NCBI RefSeq assembly: GCF_031656915.1
Contig: NZ_CP134227.1
Span: 248,001-312,000 of the forward strand
DNA: 64,000 nt
Source of the DNA: Nocardioides marmorisolisilvae
GTDB lineage: Bacteria > Actinomycetota > Actinomycetes > Propionibacteriales > Nocardioidaceae
Direction of reading: 5' to 3'
Shown: piece after piece, positions 1 to 8,602 of the stretch
Numbering within the stretch: the first letter of the stretch is position 1
How the letters are laid out: the number at the start of each line of letters is the position of its first letter
The notes under the pieces: generated by a model
What the model saw: only the letters and a program-made list of their open reading frames with translations
What the model was told of the DNA's origin: nothing
Databases searched by the model: none
Program-made: the position numbers and the translations under genes

Positions 1-1486
1 GGACCAGCTGGCCCTTGAGCCCGATGTCGGCGACCTGGGTGCGGGCGCACGCGTTCGGGCAGCCGTTGACGTTGACCGTGATCGGCGTGTCGATGTCGGG
101 GAACCGGCGCTCCAGCTCGTCGATGAGCGCGCTCGCACGGTTCTTCGTGTCGACGATCGCGAGCTTGCAGAACTCGATGCCGGTGCACGCCATCGTCGAG
201 CGTCGCCAGTGCGAGGGCCGGGCCGACAGCCCGATCACCTCCAGGTCGTCGAGCAGATCGTCGATGCGGTCGCCGGCCACGCCCAGGATCACCAGCTTCT
301 GGTACGCCGTGAGCCGTACTCCCTGCACGTCGTACTTCTCAGCCAGGTCGCCCAGCGCGGTGAGCAGGCTGCCGCTGACCCGCCCCACCGTCGGGGTCGC
401 CCCGACGTAGAAGAGGCCGTCCTTCTGCTCATGCACCCCGATGTGGTCGCCGTTGCCGACGCCGACCGACGGTGACTCGCCGTCGGCCAGGCGACGGTGC
501 AGGTACTCGGTCTCGAGCACGTCGCGGAACTTCTCGATGCCCCAGTCGGCGACCAGGAACTTCAGCCGCGCGCGCGAGCGCAGCCGGCGGTAGCCGTAGT
601 CGCGGAAGATCGAGATCACGCCCTCCCACACGTCGGCGACGTCGTCGAGCGGGATCCAGACGCCCATCTTCGCGGCGAGCATCGGATTGGTGGACAGCCC
701 ACCGCCGACCCAGAGGTCGAACCCGGGACCGTGCTCGGGGTGCTCCACGCCCACGAACGAGACGTCATTGATCTCCGGCGCGCCGTCCAGGCTGGGGTGG
801 CCGCTGACCGACGTCTTGAACTTGCGCGGCAGGTTCGCGTAGTCGGGGTTCGCCGCCCGCCGCCGGGTGATCTCCTGCAGCGCCGGGGTGCCGTCGATGA
901 TCTCGTCCTTGGCGACGCCCGCCACCGGCGAGCCGAGGAAGCCGCGTGGTGAGTCACCGCAGGCCTCCTCGGTGCTCAGGCCGACCGCGGCCAGCCGGTC
1001 CCAGATCTCCGGGACGTCGCGGATGTCGATCCAGTGGTACTGGATGTTCGAGCGGTCGGTGATATCGGCGGTGTCGCGAGCGAAGTCGGTGGAGATCCCG
1101 CCGAGCGTGCGCAACGCCTGCGCGCTGAGCAGCGCGCCGTCACTGCGGACCCGCATCATGAAGTACTTGTCGTCGAGCTCCTCGGGCTCGAGGGCGCCGG
1201 TCTTGCCGCCGTCGAGCCCGGGCCGGCGCTGGGTGTAGATGCCGTACCACCGGAACCGCCCGCGCAGGTCCGCCGGGTCGATCGAGTCGAAGCCGCGCTT
1301 GGAGTAGATGTGGATGATCCGCGCCCGCACGTTGAGCGGGTTGTCGTCCTTCTTCTGCTGCTCGTTGCCGTTGAGCGGCTCGGAGTAGCCGAGGGCCCAC
1401 TGGCCCTCACCGCGCTTGGGTCGATTGCGGCCGGAGCGGCCGACCTGACCGGCACGGGCCTGTTCTGCGAGGGGGGAGGTCGTCAT
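1..1486 (-). CDS. ferredoxin-type sulfite/nitrite reductase (partial, 3' end outside window)
   Basis: Siroheme/[4Fe-4S] reductase of the NirA/Sir family, which reduces sulfite to sulfide (or nitrite to ammonia) with ferredoxin in the cytoplasm. About 495 residues are visible; the C-terminus runs off the window. The cluster/siroheme cysteines are present as ACTGIEFC and, about 38 residues later, GCPNAC, giving the C-x5-C and C-x3-C pairs of the family. The start is the ATG at 1486-1484 (MTTSPLAEQARAGQ). A probable leader peptide and a stem-loop precede it, which argues for a sulfur-assimilation (sulfite) role. Sulfite versus nitrite cannot be decided from sequence alone. Confidence 0.9.
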   Translation of the reverse strand, partial: MTTSPLAEQARAGQVGRSGRNRPKRGEGQWALGYSEPLNGNEQQKKDDNPLNVRARIIHIYSKRGFDSIDPADLRGRFRWYGIYTQRRPGLDGGKTGALEPEELDDKYFMMRVRSDGALLSAQALRTLGGISTDFARDTADITDRSNIQYHWIDIRDVPEIWDRLAAVGLSTEEACGDSPRGFLGSPVAGVAKDEIIDGTPALQEITRRRAANPDYANLPRKFKTSVSGHPSLDGAPEINDVSFVGVEHPEHGPGFDLWVGGGLSTNPMLAAKMGVWIPLDDVADVWEGVISIFRDYGYRRLRSRARLKFLVADWGIEKFRDVLETEYLHRRLADGESPSVGVGNGDHIGVHEQKDGLFYVGATPTVGRVSGSLLTALGDLAEKYDVQGVRLTAYQKLVILGVAGDRIDDLLDDLEVIGLSARPSHWRRSTMACTGIEFCKLAIVDTKNRASALIDELERRFPDIDTPITVNVNGCPNACARTQVADIGLKGQLV

Positions 1487-1509
1487 CAGTGTCTGTCCTG
1501 GAGTCTGGG

Positions 1510-1553
1510 AGCGGCGCGTGCGCGACGGCGTTGTCGCTGCACTGCGCGCCGCT
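1510..1553 (-). promoter_or_regulatory. stem-loop between leader peptide and sulfite reductase
   Basis: AGCGGCGCG at 1510-1518 pairs perfectly with CGCGCCGCT at 1545-1553. An inner stem GCGAC (1522-1526) / GTCGC (1533-1537) extends it. It lies between the leader-peptide stop and the reductase start, where an attenuator or a start-masking hairpin would sit. Pairing is by eye; no folding was computed. Confidence 0.5.
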
Positions 1554-1566
1554 GGTCGGCGGGGGA

Positions 1567-1674
1567 TCAGGCGCCGTGATGACACATCATGCTGCGGGTG
1601 CGACCGAGGTCCACGTGGCGACGAACCACGAGCCAGGTCGAGGTGGCAGCACTGATCATGGACCGAAGTCTCAT
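1567..1674 (-). CDS. putative attenuator leader peptide of the sulfite reductase gene
   Basis: A 35-codon ORF (or 30 codons from the ATG at 1659) ends 80 nt before the reductase. Its C-terminus reads [21 protein letters not shown]. The RRHVDL core followed by a late cysteine is, as I recall, the hallmark of short actinobacterial leader peptides ahead of sulfur-assimilation genes. No good ribosome site is seen for either ATG, so the exact start is open. Ribosome stalling at the Cys codon would be the sensing step; this is inference. Confidence 0.6.
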   Translation of the reverse strand: MRLRSMISAATSTWLVVRRHVDLGRTRSMMCHHGA

Positions 1675-1777
1675 CCTGCGGACACCAGAACCACAAACAC
1701 GAATCTCATGCCGTGAGACGGCCGTCCGGGATTTGGTACGACGGCTCCGCGCCACCGACCGCCCGGCGCGTGACCCC

Positions 1778-1790
1778 TAGGCTGATCGGC
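1778..1790 (+). promoter_or_regulatory. glyA promoter -10, leaderless
   Basis: TAGGCT at 1778-1783 lies 7 nt before the ATG at 1791, so transcription would start at or next to the start codon. No Shine-Dalgarno sequence precedes the ATG, which supports leaderless translation. Confidence 0.55.
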
Positions 1791-3296
1791 ATGAGCGACG
1801 TACACGCGGCAGAAACCCCTGTTTCCAGCGCGGATCCGGCCGTCAGCCCGGATGCGGAATCCCTCGCGAAGACCGCCTCGACCGCCTACGACGCGGCCCT
1901 CGAGGTGATCGCCGCGGTGGAGCCGCGTGTGGCGGAGGCCACACGCAAGGAGCTCGCCGACCAGCGCGGCTCGCTGAAGCTGATCGCCTCGGAGAACTAC
2001 GCGTCCCCGGCGGTGCTGCTGACCATGGGCACCTGGTTCAGCGACAAGTACGCCGAGGGCACCGTCGGGCACCGGTTCTACGCAGCCTGTCAGAACGTCG
2101 ACACCGTGGAGGCGCTCGCCGCCGAGCATGCCCGTGAGCTCTTCGGGGCGCCGTACGCCTATGCGCAGCCGCACTCGGGCATCGACGCGAACCTGGTCGC
2201 CTTCTGGTCGATCCTGGCCCACCGGATCGAGACCCCGGCGCTGGAGAAGGCGCAGAAGAAGAACGTCAACGAGCTCTCCGAGGCCGATTGGGAGGAGCTG
2301 CGCCACGAGTTCGGCAACCAGCGCCTCCTCGGGATGTCCCTGGACGCCGGCGGCCACCTCACCCACGGGTTCCGGCCGAACATCAGCGGAAAGATGTTCC
2401 ACCAGCAGCAGTACGGCACCGATCCCGAAACCGGCCTCCTCGACTACGACGCCGTCCGGGCGAAGGCGCGCGAGTTCAAGCCGCTCGTGATCGTCGCCGG
2501 GTACTCCGCCTACCCGCGCCGGGTGAACTTCGCCACGATGCGCGAGATCGCCGACGAGGTCGGCGCGACCCTGATGGTCGACATGGCGCACTTCGCGGGC
2601 CTGGTGGCCGGCAAGGTGTTCACCGGCGACGAGGACCCGGTCCCGTTCGCCCACATCACCACCACGACCACCCACAAGTCGCTGCGCGGACCCCGAGGTG
2701 GGCTGGTACTCGCCCAGGAGGAGTTCGCCTCGGACGTCGACCGCGGCTGCCCGATGGTGCTCGGTGGCCCGCTGTCGCACGTGATGGCGGCCAAGGCGGT
2801 CGCGTTGGCCGAGGCCCGGCAGCCGTCGTTCCAGACCTACGCCCAGAACGTCGCCGACAACGCCAAGTCGCTCGCCGAGGGCTTCTTGAGCCGTGGGGCG
2901 ACGCTGGTGACGGGCGGCACCGACAACCACATCGTGCTGCTCGACGTCTCGGCCTACGGGCTCACCGGCCGACAGGCCGAGTCCGCGCTGCTCGATGCAG
3001 GAGTGGTCACCAACCGCAACTCGGTGCCGGCCGATCCCAATGGCGCGTGGTACACCTCCGGGATCCGCTTCGGGACGCCGGCGCTGACCACCCGCGGCTT
3101 CGGCCACGACGACTTCGACAAGGTCGCCGAGCTCGTCGTCGAGGTCCTCTCGGGCACGTCGCCGGGCACCACCAAGGCGGGGACGCCGTCCAAGGCGACG
3201 TACCAGCTCGCCGACGGCCTCGCCGAGCGGGTCAAGGCGCAGTCCGCCGAGATGCTGGACGCACACCCGCTGTACCCCGGTCTCGAGCTCCGCTGA
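1791..3296 (+). CDS. glyA: serine hydroxymethyltransferase (long form)
   Basis: PLP enzyme converting serine and tetrahydrofolate to glycine and 5,10-methylene-THF. The product is 501 residues, longer than the usual ~420; a ~60-residue N-terminal extension precedes the SHMT signature [11 protein letters not shown]. The PLP lysine is in [17 protein letters not shown]. An internal stretch around [17 protein letters not shown] is also extra relative to E. coli GlyA, as in the long actinobacterial variants. The start at 1791 is chosen because a -10 box sits 7 nt upstream; an open frame continues to 1713 without support. It is convergent with the acyl-CoA dehydrogenase gene. Confidence 0.93.
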   Translation: MSDVHAAETPVSSADPAVSPDAESLAKTASTAYDAALEVIAAVEPRVAEATRKELADQRGSLKLIASENYASPAVLLTMGTWFSDKYAEGTVGHRFYAACQNVDTVEALAAEHARELFGAPYAYAQPHSGIDANLVAFWSILAHRIETPALEKAQKKNVNELSEADWEELRHEFGNQRLLGMSLDAGGHLTHGFRPNISGKMFHQQQYGTDPETGLLDYDAVRAKAREFKPLVIVAGYSAYPRRVNFATMREIADEVGATLMVDMAHFAGLVAGKVFTGDEDPVPFAHITTTTTHKSLRGPRGGLVLAQEEFASDVDRGCPMVLGGPLSHVMAAKAVALAEARQPSFQTYAQNVADNAKSLAEGFLSRGATLVTGGTDNHIVLLDVSAYGLTGRQAESALLDAGVVTNRNSVPADPNGAWYTSGIRFGTPALTTRGFGHDDFDKVAELVVEVLSGTSPGTTKAGTPSKATYQLADGLAERVKAQSAEMLDAHPLYPGLELR

Positions 3297-3328
3297 CCTG
3301 AGGAGCGCGCCGGACGGCGCCGCTCAGG
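3297..3328. terminator. bidirectional hairpin between glyA and aidB-like gene
   Basis: CCTGAG (3297-3302) pairs with CTCAGG (3323-3328) and GCGCC (3307-3311) with GGCGC (3316-3320), separated by a small asymmetric internal loop and a GGAC apex. It spans the gap between two convergent stop codons and overlaps the minus-strand stop. Confidence 0.5.
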
Positions 3329-4967
3329 CGACCGCCGGTGTGGTGCGCTCGACGATGCTGGGCAGGTCGGTGCCGGCGGGGAGGGTGCCCAGGGTGCCGT
3401 TGTAGTCGCCGCCGAGCCGAGTGGCGCAGAAAGCGTCGGCCACCGTCGGCGGCGCGAACCGCAGCAGCAACGACGCCTGCAGGCAGGTCGCCATCTGCCC
3501 GGCCAGCCGACGGGCCGAGACCTCGAGGCTCTCGGCGTCGCCGAGCAGCCCGAGCGCACCCTCGACCGCGGCGTCCAGGCGCGGGTCCTCTCCGCGGGCG
3601 AGGCCGACCTCCGTGATCCAGGCGTCGAGGACCTCGGGCTCGCGGCCCAGCGCCCGCAGCACGTCGAGTGCGTTGACGTTGCCCGAGCCCTCCCAGATCG
3701 AGTTCAGCGGGGCCTCGCGGTAGAGCAGCGGCATCCCGGAGTCCTCGACGTACCCGTTGCCACCGAGACACTCCAGCGCCTCGGCGACCATCATCGGTGT
3801 GCGCTTGCAGACCCAGAACTTCGACAACGGCAGGGCGATCCTCCGTAGCGCTGCCTCGTGGGGGTCGGCCAGGTCATCGACCGCGGCGGCGAGCCGCATC
3901 GCCAGCACCGTCGCAGCCTCGGACTCGACCGCAAGGTCGGCGACGACGTTCTGCATCAGCGGCTTGTCGGCCAGCAGCGAGCCGAAGGCGGAGCGGTGGG
4001 CGACGTGCCACGCGGCCTCGGCGACCGCGCGACGCATCAGCGACGCCGAGCCGATGACGCAGTCCAGCCGGGTCGCCGCGACCATCTCGATGATGGTCCG
4101 GACACCGCGCCCCTCGTCGCCGAGCCGCTGCGCCCAGGTGCCGTGGAACTCCAGCTCGGAGGATGCGTTGGAGCGATTGCCCAGCTTGTCCTTCAGACGT
4201 ACGACGTCGATGCGGTTGCGGGTCCCGTCCGCCAGCACCCGCGGTACGACGAAGCAGGTGACCCCGGCGTCGGCCTGCGCGAGAACCAGGAACACGTCGT
4301 TCATCGGCGCGGAGGTGAACCACTTGTGCCCGTGCAGGGTGTACTCACCGTCCACGGACGTACGCCGGGCCTCGGTGACGTTGGCTCGAACGTCGGACCC
4401 GCCCTGCTTCTCGGTCATCCCCATCCCGGCCAACGCGCCGGTCTTCTCCTCGACGGGTCGCAACCCGAAGTCGTAGCTGCGCGCAGCGAGCTTGGGGACC
4501 CACTCCTTGGCCAGCGCGTCGTCCGCGCGCAGAGCGGGGACCGCGGCATAGGTCATCGAGATCGGGCAGCCGTGGCCCGGCTCGGTCTGCCATGCGAAGA
4601 ACCCGGCCGCCCGGCGCAGATGCGCGTGCGGGTCACCCGCCTCCTGCTGCTCCCACGGCGCGGCCTGCAGGCCGTGGGACACCGCCCGCTCCATCAGCCA
4701 GTGCCAGGACGGGTGGAACCGGACCTCGTCGACCTGGTTGCCGTAACGGTCGAACCGGGTCAGCTCGGGGTGGAACTCGTTGGCGAGCATGCCGTGCTCG
4801 CGGGCCTCGGCAGACCCGGCCTGCTCGCCGAGCGGGACGAGCTGGTCGACGACTTCGGGCGAGCCGTGTCGGGTCACGGCATCGACGAGTGCCGCGTCGG
4901 AGGTGACTGTGTTGTGGCCCACGAGCGGCGGGGCCTGGTTCAGCGCTACCCGGTTGTCGGTCGTCAT
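3324..4967 (-). CDS. acyl-CoA dehydrogenase family protein, AidB type
   Basis: 547-residue flavoprotein of the AidB branch of the acyl-CoA dehydrogenases. E. coli AidB (541 aa) is an alkylation-response protein that binds DNA and protects it. Family motifs are the FAD/acyl region GMTEKQGGSDVRAN, the LGDEGRG loop, and the C-terminal REAPLNSIWEGSGN segment typical of AidB. The start is the ATG at 4967 (MTTDNRVALNQ): an ACGGTA box (TACCGT on this strand) is 6 nt upstream, while the longer open frame to 5153 would run through the divergent gene. Whether it acts in DNA protection or fatty-acid oxidation is not shown by the sequence. Confidence 0.88.
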   Translation of the reverse strand: MTTDNRVALNQAPPLVGHNTVTSDAALVDAVTRHGSPEVVDQLVPLGEQAGSAEAREHGMLANEFHPELTRFDRYGNQVDEVRFHPSWHWLMERAVSHGLQAAPWEQQEAGDPHAHLRRAAGFFAWQTEPGHGCPISMTYAAVPALRADDALAKEWVPKLAARSYDFGLRPVEEKTGALAGMGMTEKQGGSDVRANVTEARRTSVDGEYTLHGHKWFTSAPMNDVFLVLAQADAGVTCFVVPRVLADGTRNRIDVVRLKDKLGNRSNASSELEFHGTWAQRLGDEGRGVRTIIEMVAATRLDCVIGSASLMRRAVAEAAWHVAHRSAFGSLLADKPLMQNVVADLAVESEAATVLAMRLAAAVDDLADPHEAALRRIALPLSKFWVCKRTPMMVAEALECLGGNGYVEDSGMPLLYREAPLNSIWEGSGNVNALDVLRALGREPEVLDAWITEVGLARGEDPRLDAAVEGALGLLGDAESLEVSARRLAGQMATCLQASLLLRFAPPTVADAFCATRLGGDYNGTLGTLPAGTDLPSIVERTTPAVA

Positions 4968-4971
4968 GCCT

Positions 4972-4980
4972 CTACGGTAG
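4972..4980. promoter_or_regulatory. symmetric divergent -10 element (aidB-like / BrkB)
   Basis: The 9-mer CTACGGTAG is almost its own reverse complement. On the plus strand TACGGT (4973-4978) is 6 nt before the ATG at 4985; on the minus strand TACCGT (4979-4974) is 6 nt before the ATG at 4967. The two predicted start sites are 18 bp apart. Confidence 0.6.
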
Positions 4981-4984
4981 TTCC

Positions 4985-6004
4985 ATGGCGGCGGGCAGCG
5001 GTACGGGTACGCGCACCGGCACCGTCGTCGTTCTGCGCCGGGTGCGCCACGGGCTGTGGCGCGTCGTCGTGGCCACGGTCGACACCTGCATGCGGAACCG
5101 GGTGACGGGCCTCGCCGCAGAGGCGGCCTTCTTCGCCGTCCTGTCGCTGCCACCGCTGATCTTCGCGCTCGCGGGTTCCATCGGCTTCATCTTCGAGCGC
5201 TTCAGCGACGCCCAGGTGGCCGACGTCCGCGTCTCGGTCATCCACGTCGCAAGCCGGGCCCTGACTCCCCAGACGGTGCACACGATCATCCGGCCCACGC
5301 TCAACGAAGTGCTCGCCGGCGGTAGGTACGACGTGATCTCGATCGGCTTCGTTCTCGCGCTGTGGTCGGGGTCGCGAGCGCTGAACGTCTTCGTCGACAC
5401 GATCACGATCATGTACGGGCTGGGTGGGCAGCGCGGCATCATTCGCACCAGGGCGCTGTCGTTCCTGCTCTACGTCCTCGGCATGGTGACCGGAGTGGTG
5501 ACGATCCCGCTCGTCGTCGCCGGCCCGGAGCTGGTCGACCGGGCGCTGCCGGACCGGCTCAGTGCGCTGAACGAGCTGTACTGGCCCATCGTCCTGGTGC
5601 TCGGGATCTGCTTCCTGACCACGCTTTATCACGTGTCGGTTCCGGTCCGGACGGCGTGGCGCTACAACCTGCCCGGCGCGGCGTTCACGATGTTCTGCTG
5701 GGTGTTCGGCTCATCACTGTTGCGCTGGGTGCTGGTCGGGACCGCACGCGGATCGACCTCGATCTACGGCCCGCTGGCCGCGCCGATCGCGGTGCTGCTC
5801 TGGCTCTACATCCTGTCCATCGCGGTGCTGATCGGTGCCGCGCTGAACGCTGCCTGCGACCTGATCTGGCCGCAGAAGGAGACCAGCACGGCCCGGCTCG
5901 AGCTGCTGCGCAAGCTCGACGCGGTGCTGCCGTGGCGTTCGGCGACCCACGACAGTGCCGAGGCTCCGGAGGCCGACGGTCGGGAGACCCGGCGGCAGGC
6001 ATAG
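4985..6004 (+). CDS. YihY/BrkB family membrane protein
   Basis: 339-residue polytopic inner-membrane protein of the YihY/virulence factor BrkB family (once called RNase BN; function still unclear). An amphipathic N-terminus precedes the signature GLAAEAAFFAVLSLPPLIFALAGS. About six hydrophobic segments follow, including FLLYVLGMVTGVVTIPLVV, WPIVLVLGICFLTTLYHV and PIAVLLWLYILSIAVLIGA. The C-terminal tail is hydrophilic and charged. Divergent from the AidB-like gene, sharing its promoter; the start is fixed by the leaderless -10 spacing. Confidence 0.88.
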   Translation: MAAGSGTGTRTGTVVVLRRVRHGLWRVVVATVDTCMRNRVTGLAAEAAFFAVLSLPPLIFALAGSIGFIFERFSDAQVADVRVSVIHVASRALTPQTVHTIIRPTLNEVLAGGRYDVISIGFVLALWSGSRALNVFVDTITIMYGLGGQRGIIRTRALSFLLYVLGMVTGVVTIPLVVAGPELVDRALPDRLSALNELYWPIVLVLGICFLTTLYHVSVPVRTAWRYNLPGAAFTMFCWVFGSSLLRWVLVGTARGSTSIYGPLAAPIAVLLWLYILSIAVLIGAALNAACDLIWPQKETSTARLELLRKLDAVLPWRSATHDSAEAPEADGRETRRQA

Positions 6005-6091
6005 CCGGGTCCGGAGGCTGGCGATATTGAGGTGCCGGGCCGCCATGCCCGGCGTACATTGAGCAGATGCCGGCCTTCGATGGAGCCACGG

Positions 6092-6364
6092 ATGACCGCT
6101 GAGCGCGTCGGGTTCGCCGACCCTTGGGTGGGGTGCGTCCTGCACGGTGAGACCGGGGTCTTCCGGGTGCTCACCGATGTCGGGGAGGTCCGAGCCAGCC
6201 TCGACGGCCGGATGCTCTGTGAGGTGGCGCGCGACCGCTCGTGTCTTCCCCAGGCCGGCGACTGGGTCGAGCTGCGCAGCTGGCCCGATGGCCGGGTGAC
6301 ACTGCTGCGCGCGCTGCATCCGAAGCTGGCGCGGGTGATTCAACTGCGCCCGCGCGCCGTCTGA
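6092..6364 (+). CDS. small protein with RsgA N-terminal (OB-fold)-like sequence
   Basis: 90 residues from the ATG at 6092 (MTAERVGFADPWVGCVLHGE), which has GGAG at 6082-6085. The segment VRASLDGRMLCEVARDRSCL followed by PQAGDWVELRSWPDGRVTL resembles the OB-fold that precedes the GTPase domain of the ribosome assembly factor RsgA, but no GTPase motifs follow. It may be a stand-alone rRNA- or nucleic-acid-binding domain. A -10 box TACATT (6055-6060) is 6 nt before an out-of-frame ATG at 6067, which opens an 11-codon ORF (MPAFDGATDDR) overlapping this start. Confidence 0.6.
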   Translation: MTAERVGFADPWVGCVLHGETGVFRVLTDVGEVRASLDGRMLCEVARDRSCLPQAGDWVELRSWPDGRVTLLRALHPKLARVIQLRPRAV

Positions 6365-6409
6365 GGGGCCCTCCCGGGCTGCGCACGCCGGTCGTGCCAT
6401 GCTTGCCGC

Positions 6410-6760
6410 GTGGGAAACGTGACGCTGCCGGCGCCCCTCGTCGTCGCAGGTGGCGTCTTCTGCGTACTTGCCGGTGCCGTCGCGGGCGTCGCCCTCGCTC
6501 CGGACCACAACGACCACAACACCGCGACCGTGGTCAGCTATGACTCCGGAAGCTCCCGGCTGTGCCTCTCCGGCAGCGAGGCCAAGGCTGAGAAGGGCGC
6601 GAACAGCAGTGGCGAGCTCTGCGGGGTCTGGCGGCACTCCGGGATCAACCACATCCCGAGGCCGGGCCAGACCTTCCGGTTCGTGGCGGTCTACACGTCG
6701 GGGAGCAGCGCCGGCCAGGAGCACCGCCAGACCGTGCTGTACGGCGACGTGGTCAGGTAG
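6410..6760 (+). CDS. hypothetical exported/membrane-anchored protein
   Basis: 116 residues. The N-terminus LPAPLVVAGGVFCVLAGAVAGVAL is a single hydrophobic segment (signal anchor or uncleaved signal); the remainder is polar with two cysteines (LCLSG, ELCGVW) that could form a disulfide. The start is GTG at 6410, with a possible -10 CATGCT (6398-6403) 6 nt upstream. The stop lies 5 nt before the K+ channel start, so the two are probably cotranscribed. No family recognised. Confidence 0.6.
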   Translation: MGNVTLPAPLVVAGGVFCVLAGAVAGVALAPDHNDHNTATVVSYDSGSSRLCLSGSEAKAEKGANSSGELCGVWRHSGINHIPRPGQTFRFVAVYTSGSSAGQEHRQTVLYGDVVR

Positions 6761-6765
6761 CGGTC

Positions 6766-7857
6766 GTGCCCGAGACCCCCGCCTCGCGCAGCGTTCCCGG
6801 CCAGCTCAAGCTGCCGGCCCGGAACCGTTCGCCCTGGTGGGAGCTGACCCGTCGGCTGCTGCTCGCCGTCGGGATCCTGGTCTTCACCTTCCTGCTCGTC
6901 TACCTCGACCGCGGCGGTTACCGCGACCACGGGAGCCAGCTCGAGCACAAGGTCAACGCGCCCGACGCGCTCTACTACGCGACCGTGACGCTCAGCACCA
7001 CCGGGTACGGCGACATCACGCCGGTCGCCGAGCACTCACGACTGATCAACGCGTTCATCATCACGCCGCTGCGCATCGGGTTCCTGGTGCTGCTGATCGG
7101 CACCACCCTGGAGGTGCTCGCCACCCAGGGCCGGGAGTCGTTCCGGGTCGCCCGCTGGAGGAAGCACATGGACCATCACGTCGTCATCGTCGGCTACGGC
7201 ACCAAGGGGCGCAGCGCCGCCGAGACGCTGGTGAACAACGGCGTCGACAAGGAGTCGATCGTCGTCGTCGACCCGAGCAACATCGCGCTCGGTGAGGCGC
7301 ACACCGACGGCCTCGCCGTCGTCACCGGCGACGCGACCCGGCGCGAGGTGCTGCGCCGAGCCGGCGTCGACCACGCCGAGCAGGTGATCATCACCGCGGC
7401 TCGCGACGACACGACCGTGCTGGCCACGTTGACCGTGCGGCAGCTCAACCCGACCACCTACATCGTCGCGGCGGTCAGGGAGGCCGACAACGTTCCGCTG
7501 GTGCGGCAGAGCGGTGCGGACTCCGTGGTCACCTCCTCCGACGCGGTCGGCCGGCTGCTCGGCCTCTCCTCGGTGTCGCCGACCCTCGGCGCGGTCATGG
7601 AGGACCTGCTGACCTACGGAGAGGGCCTCGAGGTCGCCGAGCGCGACCTGCTGGTCAGCGAGCTCGGCAAGGCCCCGCAGTCGCTGCCCGACCAGGTGAT
7701 CGCGGTGGTGCGCGACGAGAAGGTCTACCGCTACTACGAGCCGACGGTGACCCAGCTCGCCCGCGGCGACCGGCTGATCGTCGTACGCCCGGCCAAGGAG
7801 CTGCCGTGGGCGCCGCGTCCGGGCACCCATGACGAGGTCCAGGCCGACGAGGCCTGA
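6766..7857 (+). CDS. potassium channel with TrkA-N (RCK) domain
   Basis: 363 residues. One transmembrane helix (LLLAVGILVFTFLLVYL, about 28-46) precedes the pore loop with the K+ selectivity filter TLSTTGYGD, and a second helix (IGFLVLLIGTTLEVLAT) follows, giving a two-TM channel subunit. The cytoplasmic RCK domain begins VVIVGYGTKGRSAAET (Rossmann glycines) with the acidic VVVDPS strand end. It would form a tetrameric ligand-gated K+ channel of the MthK type. GTG start at 6766, 5 nt after the previous stop. Confidence 0.9.
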   Translation: MPETPASRSVPGQLKLPARNRSPWWELTRRLLLAVGILVFTFLLVYLDRGGYRDHGSQLEHKVNAPDALYYATVTLSTTGYGDITPVAEHSRLINAFIITPLRIGFLVLLIGTTLEVLATQGRESFRVARWRKHMDHHVVIVGYGTKGRSAAETLVNNGVDKESIVVVDPSNIALGEAHTDGLAVVTGDATRREVLRRAGVDHAEQVIITAARDDTTVLATLTVRQLNPTTYIVAAVREADNVPLVRQSGADSVVTSSDAVGRLLGLSSVSPTLGAVMEDLLTYGEGLEVAERDLLVSELGKAPQSLPDQVIAVVRDEKVYRYYEPTVTQLARGDRLIVVRPAKELPWAPRPGTHDEVQADEA

Positions 7858-7901
7858 GCCGGACGCCGGCCGCGAGGCACATCCTCCGGGGCGTGAATGG
7901 G

Positions 7902-7913
7902 TAGTGCCCCGAC
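7902..7913 (+). promoter_or_regulatory. leaderless -10 of the DUF3140-type gene
   Basis: TAGTGC at 7902-7907 is 6 nt before the ATG at 7914, with no ribosome-binding sequence between. Confidence 0.45.
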
Positions 7914-8273
7914 ATGGAGCACACACTGGTGAACGACGAGCTCTGGCAGGACTTCCACACGGTGGTCAACATGACCTCCCGCGAGTTGGAGGACTGGCTC
8001 CGCACGGACGCGGCGACCGAGGACACCGAGGCTCTGCCCGACCAGGCGGGGAGCCATCTCGGGCGGCGGGTGCTGGAGATCCTGGGGAAGCGACGCAGAG
8101 ATCTCACTCCCGACGACGCCTCCGTGATGCGGCGCGTCGTCGACCGGGTGCACGGGCGTCGTGCGGACGACCTCGAGCCGACCGCGGGGGACGAGACCTG
8201 GCGCCACGGCCTGATGCGGATCGGCCACGACCCCCTCCGTCCGGTCCAGACCCCACGTGACCGGGGTCGCTGA
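7914..8273 (+). CDS. DUF3140-like protein
   Basis: 119 residues, cytoplasmic. The N-terminal pattern LWQDFHTVVNMTSRELEDWL, followed by a basic helix (LGRRVLEILGKRRRDLTPDD) and RRVVDRVHGR, matches my recollection of the DUF3140 family, whose members are often described as DNA-binding. Function unknown. Translation appears leaderless. The following gene lies 48 nt downstream with its own strong ribosome site. Confidence 0.65.
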   Translation: MEHTLVNDELWQDFHTVVNMTSRELEDWLRTDAATEDTEALPDQAGSHLGRRVLEILGKRRRDLTPDDASVMRRVVDRVHGRRADDLEPTAGDETWRHGLMRIGHDPLRPVQTPRDRGR

Positions 8274-8321
8274 CCGGGTACGTCGTGCAGGACAGCGACT
8301 ACCCGAACGTGAGGAGGAGAC

Positions 8322-8570
8322 ATGGCGACCGGTGAGACCGGATTCGACGACGTGACCTATGACCTGATCGCGGTGCAGTACCACGCGCTCAAGGCCGGGC
8401 ACGACTACGGCCAGTACGTACGCGACGCCGAGAACGCCGGCGAGCAGGACATCGCCGACTTCTTCCGGCAGGTGATGGCGGAGGACTCCCAGCGCGCGCA
8501 CCAGTGCCACGGGCACCTGCGCAGGCTCGGAGGCACCGACAACACCGCGCCGCAGGCCGCCACCGGCTGA
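8322..8570 (+). CDS. small helical protein of unknown function
   Basis: 82 residues preceded by a strong ribosome site (GAGGAGGAG, 6 nt upstream). The core VQYHALKAGHDYGQYVRDAE ... FFRQVMAEDSQRAHQCHGHL looks like two antiparallel helices with spaced E/H residues. This recalls half of a ferritin-like bundle, but the ExxH spacing is not convincing. No signal peptide or membrane segment. Conserved-looking but unassigned. Confidence 0.6.
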   Translation: MATGETGFDDVTYDLIAVQYHALKAGHDYGQYVRDAENAGEQDIADFFRQVMAEDSQRAHQCHGHLRRLGGTDNTAPQAATG

Positions 8571-8602
8571 CCCCGCTGGTGTCGGCTGCCGAGGGCTGGG
8601 AG

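Noticed and set aside
1671-3266. 531-codon minus-strand ORF over glyA
   Set aside because: It is the antisense frame of glyA; composition is Arg/Gly/Val-rich shadow sequence and the plus strand has full SHMT motifs.
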